A stretch of 64,000 nt of DNA from Mangrovimonas spongiae (GTDB lineage: Bacteria; Bacteroidota; Bacteroidia; Flavobacteriales; Flavobacteriaceae). The first letter of the stretch is position 1. Each line of letters opens with the position of its first letter. The notes under the pieces were generated by a model. That model was not told the origin of the DNA and did not search any database. It was given only the letters and a program-made list of their open reading frames with translations. A program made the translations under genes and the position numbers. Where the stretch lies: contig NZ_RWBG01000005.1 of assembly GCF_003944795.1 (NCBI RefSeq), positions 124,001 to 188,000 on the forward strand, written 5' to 3'. Below, in pieces: positions 45,157 through 54,507 of this stretch.

Positions 45157-46212
45157 TTAGTTTATTAATTTTAAAGTTTGCTCTCGCTGAACTTTACCTG
45201 AATTTGTTTCAATAAACTTATCCACAAAGAAAATCTCTTTGGGTTGTTGAAGTTTATCTAATTGTTTAAAGGTAGATTTTGGTAATGATTTTTCATTTCC
45301 TTCAATGATTAAGACTAATTTTTCTCCTAAATGGTCATCGGGAAGTGAAGCTATAAAAAACCGTTCTGATATATGCTGTTGTAGTTTCGCTTCAATTGGC
45401 TCGGGGATAAGTTTTATGCCTCCAGAATTAATCACATTATCAAAGCGTCCTAACCACTCGAAAGTTTTATTACTGTGTAACTTTACAATATCGTTAGTAA
45501 TAATCTCTTTTTTAGTAAGTTTTGGCGCATTAATTATTAAACATTCTCTATCGTCTTGTTTAATAGATATATTAGGTAAAAGTTTATAGAATGCTTTCTT
45601 TCTAGTGTGATTTAACTTTTTTAAAGCGATATGACTCACAGTTTCTGTCATGCCATAAGTTGCGTAAACATGCGTGTTTAAGGGTTTTATTTTTTCTTCT
45701 AACTGACGTGAAACGGCAGCGCCACCAACTATTAATGTTTTAATATTTGTTAATTTATTCAAGTTTTTTTCAACTTGCATGGGTATCATGGCACAAAAAT
45801 CAAATTCTTTTTTAGGATTAATATTAAGGACTATCTTAGGATTTATTAACGTTAAGTCTAACCCTAAAACCATAGCTCTTACTAACATCATTTTACCCGC
45901 TATATAATTAGAAGGCAAGCACAATAATGCCGATTTCCCTGCCGATAAGTTAAAAAAACGTCCCGTTGCTATAGCCGAATTTACCATAGCTTGCTTATCC
46001 ATTTTAATAAGCTTTGGTTTGCCTGTGGAACCTGATGTTTTTAAGTTGATAAATGCATTGTGATCAAGCCATTCTAATAAAAAATGGCCTATTTGTTTTT
46101 CAAAATCCTCTCCTTCTTTAATGTAGCTATAAGACACTTCTTTTAAGGCTTCTGCAGAAAAATGAATGCCATTTAATTTAAAGCTTGGATGCATGTGTTT
46201 AAATATTTCCAA
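45157..46212 (-). CDS. menE: o-Succinylbenzoate-CoA ligase
   Basis: ANL-superfamily acyl-CoA synthetase, short flavobacterial form (351 aa). The AMP-binding P-loop is KTSGSTGKPKLIKM, then ALLCLPSNYIAGKMMLVRAM, the A5 motif YATYGMTETVSHIA, WLGRFDNVINSGGIKLIP and the catalytic Lys near the end (ETNSGKVQRE). It activates o-succinylbenzoate in menaquinone synthesis. The operon menC-CPBP-menE supports the assignment; the gap to the CPBP gene is 3 bases. Confidence 0.92.
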   Translation of the reverse strand: MEIFKHMHPSFKLNGIHFSAEALKEVSYSYIKEGEDFEKQIGHFLLEWLDHNAFINLKTSGSTGKPKLIKMDKQAMVNSAIATGRFFNLSAGKSALLCLPSNYIAGKMMLVRAMVLGLDLTLINPKIVLNINPKKEFDFCAMIPMQVEKNLNKLTNIKTLIVGGAAVSRQLEEKIKPLNTHVYATYGMTETVSHIALKKLNHTRKKAFYKLLPNISIKQDDRECLIINAPKLTKKEIITNDIVKLHSNKTFEWLGRFDNVINSGGIKLIPEPIEAKLQQHISERFFIASLPDDHLGEKLVLIIEGNEKSLPKSTFKQLDKLQQPKEIFFVDKFIETNSGKVQREQTLKLIN

Positions 46213-46215
46213 AAG

Positions 46216-47178
46216 TTATGGTATTGTTACAGTGTCATTGTTTTCCATAGGAGCTTCTACTCTACCAAACAGCTTGTCTTTCCAATTGGTCCATTTATAC
46301 TTTTTAGCAAAAATGAAAAGTAAAATAGGAAACAAAACAAAAACAGGCATAAATACATCTATAAACCCAGCTGCTGTGGGCTGCGAGGTGTCTTTTAACA
46401 CCGAATAGGTTTGAAACGCTGTCCAATCGGCTGTTACTAATAAAGCCGTAAATAAGTTGTTGGCCGCATGAAAACCTAAAGCAAGCTCTAAGCCATCGTC
46501 CATTAAAGTCATAATGCCTAAAAACAATCCTGTTCCTATATAATATATCATAATAATATAGCCTAGTTGCTTCACTTCGGGGTTGGCTATGTGTAATAAA
46601 CCAAATACCAAGGAGGTTGTAAGTAATGGCACCCATTTAGTTTTGGTCAATACTCCTAACCCTTGCATTAAATACCCTCTAAATAAATACTCTTCGAAGC
46701 TTGTTTGCAACGGAATCATGATAATAGCAATGACACATAAAATAAGAAAAGGCACTAACTGAAAGTTAATCTCGTAATTACCTGGTGATAAATAGAAATA
46801 ATCTATAAGCGTTATTCCAGTAGATAAAACACCCCAAAATATAAATGCAAACCAAAAACGTTTCCAATCTATTTTAGATCGTGCAGTAGTAAGTTTTGTT
46901 ATCGTTTGTTTATGAAGCATTTTAGCTGCAAAAAACACGCCCACCAAACCAGCAGCAAAAGATAACAGCATTAAAAAGAGGTTTAAATTAGGCTCTAAAA
47001 CCGACATCATTTCGGCCTCATTCATTTCAAACAAATTACTGCCATTATCCATCGCTTTATAAATGGCTACTGCTGTAAAAGGAATTTGTCCAATAATTAC
47101 GGCTGCCACGACAATTAAAAAACCTACTAAATACCGCCACCAATCGTGCAATACATTAAACGCTTGTGTTATATACAT
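46216..47178 (-). CDS. CPBP-family intramembrane glutamic endopeptidase
   Basis: 320 aa, about eight membrane segments. The catalytic motifs are EEYLFRG (EExxxR; in SFEEYLFRGYLM, about 164-175), FGLLHIAN with the His, and a late motif HAANNLFTALL (H/N). Family members cleave within or near the membrane (Rce1/SdpI-type). It is wedged between menC and menE with gaps of 4 and 3 bases; whether it supports the men pathway or is just carried along is unknown. Confidence 0.92.
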   Translation of the reverse strand: MYITQAFNVLHDWWRYLVGFLIVVAAVIIGQIPFTAVAIYKAMDNGSNLFEMNEAEMMSVLEPNLNLFLMLLSFAAGLVGVFFAAKMLHKQTITKLTTARSKIDWKRFWFAFIFWGVLSTGITLIDYFYLSPGNYEINFQLVPFLILCVIAIIMIPLQTSFEEYLFRGYLMQGLGVLTKTKWVPLLTTSLVFGLLHIANPEVKQLGYIIMIYYIGTGLFLGIMTLMDDGLELALGFHAANNLFTALLVTADWTAFQTYSVLKDTSQPTAAGFIDVFMPVFVLFPILLFIFAKKYKWTNWKDKLFGRVEAPMENNDTVTIP

Positions 47179-47182
47179 ATTT

Positions 47183-48229
47183 TTACTTGTTAGTTGTAAG
47201 TGAAAAGTCCCAATTAATGTTGTTATTATAATGTAATGTACCCTTTGTTACCAATAATGGACTATCAAAATTATTGGTAAATAAGCTTCCTGTTCCTAAA
47301 CCTTGAGGCATAGGGTTTTGTAATGTGTAAGTCCACTGCGCTATAGCATTTAGGCCTATATTACTTTCTAATGCACTTGTTATCCACCAACCTACATCTT
47401 GTTTGTTTGACAAATTAATCCATTCTTGACTGCCTTGCCAACCACCAACAAAACTTGGTTTTAAAATGATGTATTGTGGTTGTATGGTTTGTAGTAGTTT
47501 TTGTTTTTCTGTTACAGAAAACACGCCAATTAATTCTTCATCTAAAGCAATGGGCAAAGGTGTGTCTTCACAAAGACGTGCCATTTCTTCTGGTTGTCCT
47601 TGTTTAATGGGTTGTTCTATAGAATGTAAATTCAGCTCACTTAAGTACTTTAGTTTTTCTAAAGCTTGATTATATTTAAAGGCTCCATTGGCATCGACAC
47701 GTAACTCAATATCATCTTTAGAAAACTCTTTTCGTATCGATTTAAGTAAATTGTATTCTGTTTGAAAATCGATAGCGCCTATTTTCATTTTAATACAAGA
47801 AAACCCTGAATTGATTTTATCTTGAATTTGTTGTTTCATAAAGGATTTGTCTCCCATCCAAATTAATCCGTTTATAGGGATGGAAGCATTTCCATTTGTA
47901 AATTCAGAAGGAAATAACTCAAAAGGCGTTTCGCTTTCCAACGATTTAAACGCCATTTCCAATCCAAACTGTATGCTTGGAAATTCTATATTTGCTTTAT
48001 ATAGGTCTTCTAAACCTAAATGGATATTATGGCAAGTCCATTTAAGTTGTTGTTCGTAATCTGGCCTGTCATCGGCGCTTAAACCGCGTAAAATACCACA
48101 TTCACCAATACCTTGTTTGCCATTTTTTTCAAGAATAATAAACCAAGTCTCTTTGGTTCTTAAAACTCCTCTAGAAGTTCCACTAGGGCGCTTAAATTCG
48201 AGAAGATATGTTTTGTAAGTTGCTATCAT
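47183..48229 (-). CDS. menC: o-Succinylbenzoate synthase
   Basis: Enolase superfamily. The first catalytic Lys lies in CIKMKIGAIDF (KxK); metal ligands are Asp in LRVDANGAF, Glu in HSIEQP and Asp in IALDEELIG; the second Lys is in YIILKPSFVGGW. 348 aa. It dehydrates SHCHC to o-succinylbenzoate for menaquinone. First gene of menC-CPBP-menE. Start ATG 48229. Confidence 0.94.
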   Translation of the reverse strand: MIATYKTYLLEFKRPSGTSRGVLRTKETWFIILEKNGKQGIGECGILRGLSADDRPDYEQQLKWTCHNIHLGLEDLYKANIEFPSIQFGLEMAFKSLESETPFELFPSEFTNGNASIPINGLIWMGDKSFMKQQIQDKINSGFSCIKMKIGAIDFQTEYNLLKSIRKEFSKDDIELRVDANGAFKYNQALEKLKYLSELNLHSIEQPIKQGQPEEMARLCEDTPLPIALDEELIGVFSVTEKQKLLQTIQPQYIILKPSFVGGWQGSQEWINLSNKQDVGWWITSALESNIGLNAIAQWTYTLQNPMPQGLGTGSLFTNNFDSPLLVTKGTLHYNNNINWDFSLTTNK

Positions 48230-48260
48230 TTATTTAAGAAGGTTAAAAATACATTAAAAT

Positions 48261-48962
48261 TTAAAATTTATGATGCATACTTACTTGTAATTGCCCTTTC
48301 CCTTGTGCATTTGTTTTTTGGTTCATCCAACCTAACTGAAATTTAATTTTAGGATTTAAAACATAGCCAATTCCTAAATAAGTACGGTTTCTATCAAAAA
48401 ACTCAACGGTTCTGTTATCACCAATATCTTGCTGTCCGTTAATGAACAATTCATTGTATAACGCCGCATAAATGGTATTTTTTGCAAACGTTCCTTGCTT
48501 GTTAAATGGAATATTCATAAATAGATTATAACGATAGCGTGTTCTAAAATCTTGGTCTTCCACAAAACGCTGTTCATAACGAAAACGGTGGGTTAAATGA
48601 ATATGTTTTCCTATTTTCTGTGGTAATAAGGCTTCTTGATAAATTCTACTTTCGGTTGATGTATCATTACTTTCACCCAAAACACCAGATGTAATATGTG
48701 CATATCCTAAAGTTAGTTTTAAAGTGGTGTTTTTGGGTGTGTAAGTTACGCCAGATCGTAATAGCAATTGCTCTAAATCGCCCATAATATTCCAGTTTCT
48801 GTATTGAATATCTCCTTGTACCCCAAATTGACTCTCGTTAAACTGAGTATCGTAAAAATACATATACCACGCACCTAGTTGATTAGAGTTTTGGGCTTTT
48901 GTAGTTTGTGTAAATAGCGTGACTGTAATACAAAGAAATAAAACACGGGATATTCTTATCAT
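48261..48962 (-). CDS. DUF2490 outer-membrane protein
   Basis: Signal peptide MIRISRVLFLCITVTLFTQTTKAQ. The mature part is beta-barrel-like (LGAWYMYFYDTQFNES, FGVQGDIQYRNW, LTLGYAHI, LFMNIPFNK) and ends MHHKF with a terminal Phe. The LGAWY start and RYNLF-type strands fit DUF2490. No known substrate. It lies 31 bases upstream of menC and could be transcribed with it. Confidence 0.85.
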   Translation of the reverse strand: MIRISRVLFLCITVTLFTQTTKAQNSNQLGAWYMYFYDTQFNESQFGVQGDIQYRNWNIMGDLEQLLLRSGVTYTPKNTTLKLTLGYAHITSGVLGESNDTSTESRIYQEALLPQKIGKHIHLTHRFRYEQRFVEDQDFRTRYRYNLFMNIPFNKQGTFAKNTIYAALYNELFINGQQDIGDNRTVEFFDRNRTYLGIGYVLNPKIKFQLGWMNQKTNAQGKGQLQVSMHHKF

Positions 48963-49050
48963 GGTAAAAAATTATTTTTGATAGTTAAATCTGGACAATA
49001 GATTTTTTTGAAAAAAAGCATTATTTTTAAAGACACAAATATCTTACTTA

Positions 49051-49974
49051 ATGCCAGACTTTCCAAACATCATTCATTTTGCTATTCCATTTTTTGTGCT
49101 ATCAATGGCACTAGAATTGTATGTTACAACACGTGAAAAGTTTAAGGAAACTAAGGGTTACGAAACCAAAGATGCTATTGCCTCAATAGCTATGGGATTA
49201 GGCAATGTTTTTCTAGGATTTTTAAGCAAAGTTATTGTATTGTGGGCATTTGTGCTTATTTATGATAACTTCAGGTTATTTACTATTCCTGTAGCTTGGT
49301 GGAGTTTTGTATTGTTGTTTTTTGCTGATGACATTTCATATTATTGGTTTCATCGTATCTCGCACGAATGTCGTTTATTTTGGGCATCGCACGTGGTACA
49401 TCACTCATCTCAACATTATAATTTAAGTACTGCCTTGCGACAAACGTGGTCTGGTGGGTTTTATTCGTTTATTTTTTGGTTGTGGTTACCACTTTTAGGG
49501 TTTCATCCTGCTATGATCTTACTACAAATGTCTATTAGTTTATTGTATCAATTTTGGATTCATACAGAAACCATTAATAAAATGCCCAAATGGTTTGAAG
49601 CTATTTTTAATACGCCTTCTCATCATCGTGTACATCATGGGAGCAATCCTATATACTTAGACAGAAATCACGCAGGGATATTAATTATTTGGGATAAACT
49701 TTTTGGGACATTTCAACCTGAGTTAGAACATGAAAAAGTACAGTATGGCTTGGTAAAAAATATAAATACGTATAATCCTGTAAAAATAGCATTCTTGGAA
49801 TGGGTTTACATGTTTAAAGATGCTTTTACAGGAAAAAAATCTTTAAAAGATCGTTGGAATTACCTCACAAAACCACCAGGCTGGAAGCATGATGGCACAG
49901 GAAAATTAAGTAACGATTTACGCCAAGAATGGTTAGATTATATTAACAATGAAGAATTGAAAACCAACAATTAA
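49051..49974 (+). CDS. Sterol desaturase/fatty acid hydroxylase family protein
   Basis: Membrane-bound di-iron oxygenase, 307 aa. Three His clusters: HRISHE (101-106), HVVHHSSQH (114-122) and HHRVHHG (about 192-198). Four membrane segments surround them (residues about 8-24, 45-70, 80-98, 135-170). The group hydroxylates lipid chains or sterol-like compounds; bacteria without sterols may act on carotenoids or fatty acids, so the substrate is open. Single gene, convergent with the phosphorelay genes. Confidence 0.92.
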   Translation: MPDFPNIIHFAIPFFVLSMALELYVTTREKFKETKGYETKDAIASIAMGLGNVFLGFLSKVIVLWAFVLIYDNFRLFTIPVAWWSFVLLFFADDISYYWFHRISHECRLFWASHVVHHSSQHYNLSTALRQTWSGGFYSFIFWLWLPLLGFHPAMILLQMSISLLYQFWIHTETINKMPKWFEAIFNTPSHHRVHHGSNPIYLDRNHAGILIIWDKLFGTFQPELEHEKVQYGLVKNINTYNPVKIAFLEWVYMFKDAFTGKKSLKDRWNYLTKPPGWKHDGTGKLSNDLRQEWLDYINNEELKTNN

Positions 49975-49990
49975 GGTTGTTAGGTAGCCA

Positions 49991-50326
49991 CTAAAATTCG
50001 TTCAAATGTACTTTCAATTGAATTACCGATTCCTGATTTAATGTTTTTGCCTGTTTAAAAAGACTTTCTAAAACTGAATAATTGTTTTTTTTAACAGCTT
50101 CTTCAATAGCAATTAAAATACCTTTTAGCTCGTGAATGCCAACAAAATCTGTTTGAGGTTTTAAGGAATGGGCATTTATTCGCAATTGTTCCCAATCCTT
50201 ATCTTTAAGATTCTGCTGCATTTGTTCAAAGGTTTGAGGCGCCACATCCAAATACAGTTTGATGTAGCGTTGCATCTTTTTGGTATTGCCTTTCGTGAAT
50301 TTCTCCAAAAAACTTAAATCTACCAT
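49991..50326 (-). CDS. Hpt-domain phosphotransfer protein
   Basis: 111 aa four-helix protein. The phospho-accepting His53 is in NAHSLKPQTDFVG, as in canonical Hpt domains, after LYLDVAPQTFEQM. It should carry phosphate between response regulators. It overlaps the preceding response-regulator gene by one base (TAATG-type junction), so the two are translationally coupled. Confidence 0.92.
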   Translation of the reverse strand: MVDLSFLEKFTKGNTKKMQRYIKLYLDVAPQTFEQMQQNLKDKDWEQLRINAHSLKPQTDFVGIHELKGILIAIEEAVKKNNYSVLESLFKQAKTLNQESVIQLKVHLNEF

Positions 50327-50712
50327 TATACATTGCCTTTTATAAGTTTAAAAATTTCCTCAAAAGCATCCTGTCCTTTTATCACGTAATGCACGGCACC
50401 ATACATTATGGTTTTTGAAGCTGTTCCGTAGCTTTTTTGACTTGATAGCATAATAACTGGTAAGTTTTTGTTTCTATGCTTTATTTCTTTGAGAATATCT
50501 ATACCGTTGGCTGCATCCTTCTCTTTGGAGTTTAGATAATAGTCTAATATTACAATATCTGGGTTTTCGTGTAGGTGCTTTAAACAAGATTCACCTGTTG
50601 GAAAGGTTCTTAAGTTAAAACCTACATATTGTTCTTTTAAATAATCGGTGAGCATTGTGGTTAATAATGGCTCATCATCTACAATAAAAACGGTGGGATT
50701 GGTATTTTGCAT
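50326..50712 (-). CDS. Stand-alone response regulator receiver
   Basis: 128 aa REC domain with no output. Acidic pocket in VDDEP, phospho-acceptor Asp57 in VILDYYLNSK, switch Ser in MLSSQKS and Lys in YVIKGQDAF. A loop insertion (SKEKDAANG) follows the acceptor. It is a CheY-like relay between the hybrid kinase (6 bases upstream) and the Hpt protein. Confidence 0.92.
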   Translation of the reverse strand: MQNTNPTVFIVDDEPLLTTMLTDYLKEQYVGFNLRTFPTGESCLKHLHENPDIVILDYYLNSKEKDAANGIDILKEIKHRNKNLPVIMLSSQKSYGTASKTIMYGAVHYVIKGQDAFEEIFKLIKGNV

Positions 50713-50718
50713 AACTAT

Positions 50719-53595
50719 TTATTTTTTGGTGAGTTTATGTATTTTTTGAATCAATTCTGTTGTATCGAATGGTTTGCCTATAAAATCGTCCATACCAGCT
50801 TCGTAGCATTTATCAACTTCTTCTTTAAGCACGTTAGCGGTCATTGCAATGATGGGGACGTTTGCTTTTTCGTTTGATAATGCTCTTATTTTTTCAGTCG
50901 CTTGGTAACCGTTCATTACAGGCATTTGTACGTCCATAAGAACAACATCATAATTATCTGATTCTACTTTTTCCAACGCAATGGTACCATTTTCAGCAAC
51001 ATCAACAGTTACGTTTTCAATAGCATCTTCCAATTCTTCTTCAGCGACCACGGCATTGAACTGGTTATCTTCAACCAACAACACTTTGATGCCTTTCAGT
51101 TGTTCAGAAATATTGTTTTCTGAAGTTTTTAGGGATTTTTTTTCAGTTGACATGTTTTCAGCTACATTATAAGGAATCATAAAATGAAACTGACTGCCTT
51201 TACCCTTTTCACTTTCAACCCAGATTTTGCCATTGTGCAATTCTACGAGTTTTTGGGAAATGCTCAATCCCAAACCGGTACCGCCAAACTTTCTTGTGGT
51301 ATCACTATAGGCTTGCTCAAAGGATTTAAAGATTTTCTCCAATCGGTCTTGTTCTATGCCAATACCTGTGTCTGAAACCGTGAAATGCAGATTTAGTTTA
51401 CCGTCTTCTGTTTTGGAAGTCATCGTCGTAGTGACCATTCCTTTTTCGGTAAATTTGATGGCGTTTCCAATTAAATTAATAAGTATTTGTTTTAGCCGTA
51501 TGTCATCTCCCTTTACCATTAATTCATGTTGAGGCAAATTGGTTTTTAACTGTAACCCTTTTTCTTCAGCTTTAAAGTGCATAATGGTCTGTACGTTGTT
51601 CACTACTTTTTTAATGGAAAACGGTTCGTGTTCCAGTTCAATTTTACCCGCTTCAATTTTTGAAATATCCAAAATGTCATTGACGATGACCAGCAGTGAA
51701 TCACTTGACTGTTTGATGCCATCTAAATATTCGGTTTGGTCTTTTCTGGGTTTGCGCCGCAACAAAATATCCGTCATACCTTTAATGGCATTCAAAGGGG
51801 TGCGGATTTCGTGACTCATATTGGCCAAAAACTGGTGTTTGGCGCGCTCACTGGCTTGGGCTTTTTCCTTTTCGGCTTCTATGATTTCATTTTTTTGTTT
51901 GAGCGCTTTTTCGGTTTTTTTGATATAACGTAAGCGGTAAAAAAGACCTATAGCAAACAATAATGCTCCAATTCCTAAAACAATCAAAAGGTCTTTAGTG
52001 GCTTTCTGTTTGTTGAGTTTATTTTGAAAAGTGAGCTCGGTTTCCAGTTTTTGTTGAGCTACTTGTAAGCTATCTGCCAAACGTTCTTGTGCAAATTGGC
52101 TTTCGAGTTCCAAACGCGTAGTCTCCTCGCTATTTCGAAGGACAGTAAGTGAATCTTTATAGGTGATATGTTTTTTGTAGTCACTCAATGCTGACCTATA
52201 TCTACCCAATTGTTCTTCAGCCTGGTACAATATATAATGCAATTCAGCTTTTTTTGAAAGCATCATAAATGCTTTGCTTGTTAAACCTGTTTTTGAAACT
52301 TCAATGGCATTACTATATTGCTTTAAACCTAAATAGGCTTTTCCTAATTCGGTATAAAAATGTGCCATATTATTATTTAATTGCTGTGGACCGAAAAAAT
52401 TTTGTTGCAAGTCTTTCAATTCATTTAAGGCCTCCTGGTGGTTGTTCTTTAAGTTATTTAATCCAGCTCTTTCCACCCTTGCAAGTGCAAAGCAAGGTTC
52501 ACATTCCTTTACATCCCGCATAATATAAATGGCAGAATCCAAATAGGTTTCAGCTAAAATCTGTTGTTTTTTATTGACATATAAATTGGCAAGTCCCATA
52601 TAGTTCTGGCCTATATAATTTAGATTGTCCATAGTTCTTGATAGCTTTAAGGCATCTAGAAAATAGTTTTCGGCTTCGGGATAGTTACCTATTTCATTAT
52701 GAATGTGCCCGGAATTAACCAACGCTAAAAAATATTTATCATCATACAACCCCAGTTCCTTTGACAGTTGAATGATTTTCTGAGCTGCTTTTAAAGCTTC
52801 TGGAAACTCATTTTTTTCATAATAGTAATTCTGTAACAATTGGTAATAGACTTCTCTTAAAGATGTTGTTAGCGAGACCTTATCATCTTTATTGTTTTCT
52901 ATGGGCAATAAAAGTTCATTAATATCTTCAATAGAATAATCAAAACAATTTGCCGTAATCATTTCGGAAATAGCTTTAAAAGCAACCATATAAACCTGCT
53001 CTTTTACACTCTTACTATAACTAGCTTTTAATAAGTTGCAGTATTGTTCAGCTTGGTTAGAGTCATCTTTATAGAAATATGCTTTAGCACTTTCCCATAA
53101 CCCAATATGGTTCTTTATTTTGGGTTTTATCCTGTCTATTATTTCCAATAATTTGCTATCTGGAAACTTGGGGCAATACGAATCTGAGATAATAGGTAAA
53201 GCCAATAAAAGGATGAGATAGTCTTCTTGTTTTTCGGCTATTCTCAATCCTTTTTCGTAGTAGGAACAACCTAATTCTTGATTGCTTTCCCTCATAATAA
53301 GGCGTCCACCATTGAGTAGATAAAAGAACCCTAAATACTCCTTCGCGTTCAATCGTTTGGCAATTTCAAGTCCTTCTTCGGTGTCAGCCATCCATTTATT
53401 AAGCTCTGCCGTAGGCATTTCTTCTGGTGTAGCCAATCGGGTATAAAAGGCTTTGATGCGTTCATAATCATGATTGTTTTTGTTCTTCCATACCGTATAT
53501 AAAGAATCGGCATTTTTAACTTGACCATATGCTTTGGGTATTTGAATGGTTATTAAACCCAATACGACGATAAGTATTCTTGTAAATGTTGCCAT
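50719..53595 (-). CDS. TPR-sensor hybrid histidine kinase
   Basis: 958 aa. Signal MATFTRILIVVLGLITIQIPKAYGQ, a long periplasmic TPR region (about 40-480), a coiled coil, one membrane segment (LLIVLGIGALLFAIGLFYRL, about 540-560), HisKA with His595 in MSHEIRTPLN, HATPase_c (NLIGNAIKFTEKG, DTGIGIEQDRLEKIFKSF, FGGTGLGLSIS), and a C-terminal receiver with Asp888 in LMDVQMPVMNGYQA. The multistep relay is His595 to Asp888 to Hpt His53 to a response regulator. No DNA-binding output is in the operon; the divergent LytTR gene is the natural partner. Confidence 0.93.
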   Translation of the reverse strand: MATFTRILIVVLGLITIQIPKAYGQVKNADSLYTVWKNKNNHDYERIKAFYTRLATPEEMPTAELNKWMADTEEGLEIAKRLNAKEYLGFFYLLNGGRLIMRESNQELGCSYYEKGLRIAEKQEDYLILLLALPIISDSYCPKFPDSKLLEIIDRIKPKIKNHIGLWESAKAYFYKDDSNQAEQYCNLLKASYSKSVKEQVYMVAFKAISEMITANCFDYSIEDINELLLPIENNKDDKVSLTTSLREVYYQLLQNYYYEKNEFPEALKAAQKIIQLSKELGLYDDKYFLALVNSGHIHNEIGNYPEAENYFLDALKLSRTMDNLNYIGQNYMGLANLYVNKKQQILAETYLDSAIYIMRDVKECEPCFALARVERAGLNNLKNNHQEALNELKDLQQNFFGPQQLNNNMAHFYTELGKAYLGLKQYSNAIEVSKTGLTSKAFMMLSKKAELHYILYQAEEQLGRYRSALSDYKKHITYKDSLTVLRNSEETTRLELESQFAQERLADSLQVAQQKLETELTFQNKLNKQKATKDLLIVLGIGALLFAIGLFYRLRYIKKTEKALKQKNEIIEAEKEKAQASERAKHQFLANMSHEIRTPLNAIKGMTDILLRRKPRKDQTEYLDGIKQSSDSLLVIVNDILDISKIEAGKIELEHEPFSIKKVVNNVQTIMHFKAEEKGLQLKTNLPQHELMVKGDDIRLKQILINLIGNAIKFTEKGMVTTTMTSKTEDGKLNLHFTVSDTGIGIEQDRLEKIFKSFEQAYSDTTRKFGGTGLGLSISQKLVELHNGKIWVESEKGKGSQFHFMIPYNVAENMSTEKKSLKTSENNISEQLKGIKVLLVEDNQFNAVVAEEELEDAIENVTVDVAENGTIALEKVESDNYDVVLMDVQMPVMNGYQATEKIRALSNEKANVPIIAMTANVLKEEVDKCYEAGMDDFIGKPFDTTELIQKIHKLTKK

Positions 53596-53652
53596 TGGTA
53601 AACTTTTATAACTTCAATTTACTCGTCAATATGGTGAATTGATGTGTTTTAG

Positions 53653-53687
53653 TTATCCGGCAGTTATGTCACTTATCCAACGGTTGT
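53653..53687. promoter_or_regulatory. Tandem TTATCC repeat upstream of the LytTR gene
   Basis: TTATCCGGCAGTTAT (53653) and TTATCCAACGGTTGT (53673) are direct repeats 20 bases apart (11 of 15 identical). LytTR domains bind direct repeats about two helical turns apart, so this may be the LytTR protein's own operator in the divergent promoter to the kinase operon. Confidence 0.45.
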
Positions 53688-53715
53688 AAATAATTGCTTA
53701 TCTTTAACTTACACA

Positions 53716-54462
53716 ATGAAAAAACTTAAGGCTTTAATAGTAGAAGACAATACTTTTATGGTTACTGTATTACAGGATATGTTACAGTTGCACACCAAAT
53801 ATGTTTCGGTTTTAGGAGTTGCCAATTCTGGACAAAAAGCGCTTGAAATGATTAAAAACACCCAACCCAATGTGGTGTTTTTGGATGTAGAATTAACCGA
53901 TATGACAGGTTTTCAATTGTTGAGTCAGCTTGATGAAATACCGTTTAAAACCATTTTTACCACATCACATAGCCATTATGCTATAAAAGCTTTCAGATTT
54001 AATGCCTTGGATTACTTGGTAAAACCCATAAAAGAAGATGAATTGACCGAAGCCATAAAACGCTGTTTGAAATCTAGTGCTAATGTAAACGATGTAAAAA
54101 CAGCTTTAACCAATCTTGAAACCCAAAAAATATCCGACCAAAAACTAATTTTACCCACGCAAACGGGTACCTTGCGGTTTGCCTTAAAGCAGATTAGCCA
54201 TATTGAAAGTGAACGAAATTACAGTTATATTTACTTAAACAATGGCAACAAAGAACTCTCTTCTAAAAATTTAGCTTATTTTGAAGACATTTTGAAAGAC
54301 AAAGGTTTTTTTAGAAGTCACCGGTCGTTTTTGGTGAATAAAATTTCTATTTCAGAATTAAATAATGATTGTTTTATTTTAAAAAACAATATAGAAATTC
54401 CAGTTTCACGACGGAAAAAAAGTGAGGCAAAAAGTTGGTTGAATTCCAGCAGTAATAAATAA
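53716..54462 (+). CDS. LytTR-type response regulator
   Basis: 248 aa. N-terminal receiver (1-120): acidic pocket VEDNTF, phospho-acceptor Asp57 in FLDVELTDMTG, switch residue in FTTSHSH, Lys in YLVKPIKEDEL. C-terminal LytTR domain (about 145-245): LRFALKQISHIESERNYSYIY, the basic FRSHRSFLVN and IPVSRRKKSE. LytTR proteins bind DNA direct repeats. Divergent from the hybrid kinase across 120 bases; no LytS-type kinase is nearby, so the hybrid kinase or its Hpt is the likely phosphate source. Followed by an SDR gene after 45 bases. Confidence 0.93.
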   Translation: MKKLKALIVEDNTFMVTVLQDMLQLHTKYVSVLGVANSGQKALEMIKNTQPNVVFLDVELTDMTGFQLLSQLDEIPFKTIFTTSHSHYAIKAFRFNALDYLVKPIKEDELTEAIKRCLKSSANVNDVKTALTNLETQKISDQKLILPTQTGTLRFALKQISHIESERNYSYIYLNNGNKELSSKNLAYFEDILKDKGFFRSHRSFLVNKISISELNNDCFILKNNIEIPVSRRKKSEAKSWLNSSSNK

Positions 54463-54507
54463 TAAATTATGAAATAAATCCATATAAATTCCAACCAAAC
54501 ATCAACT

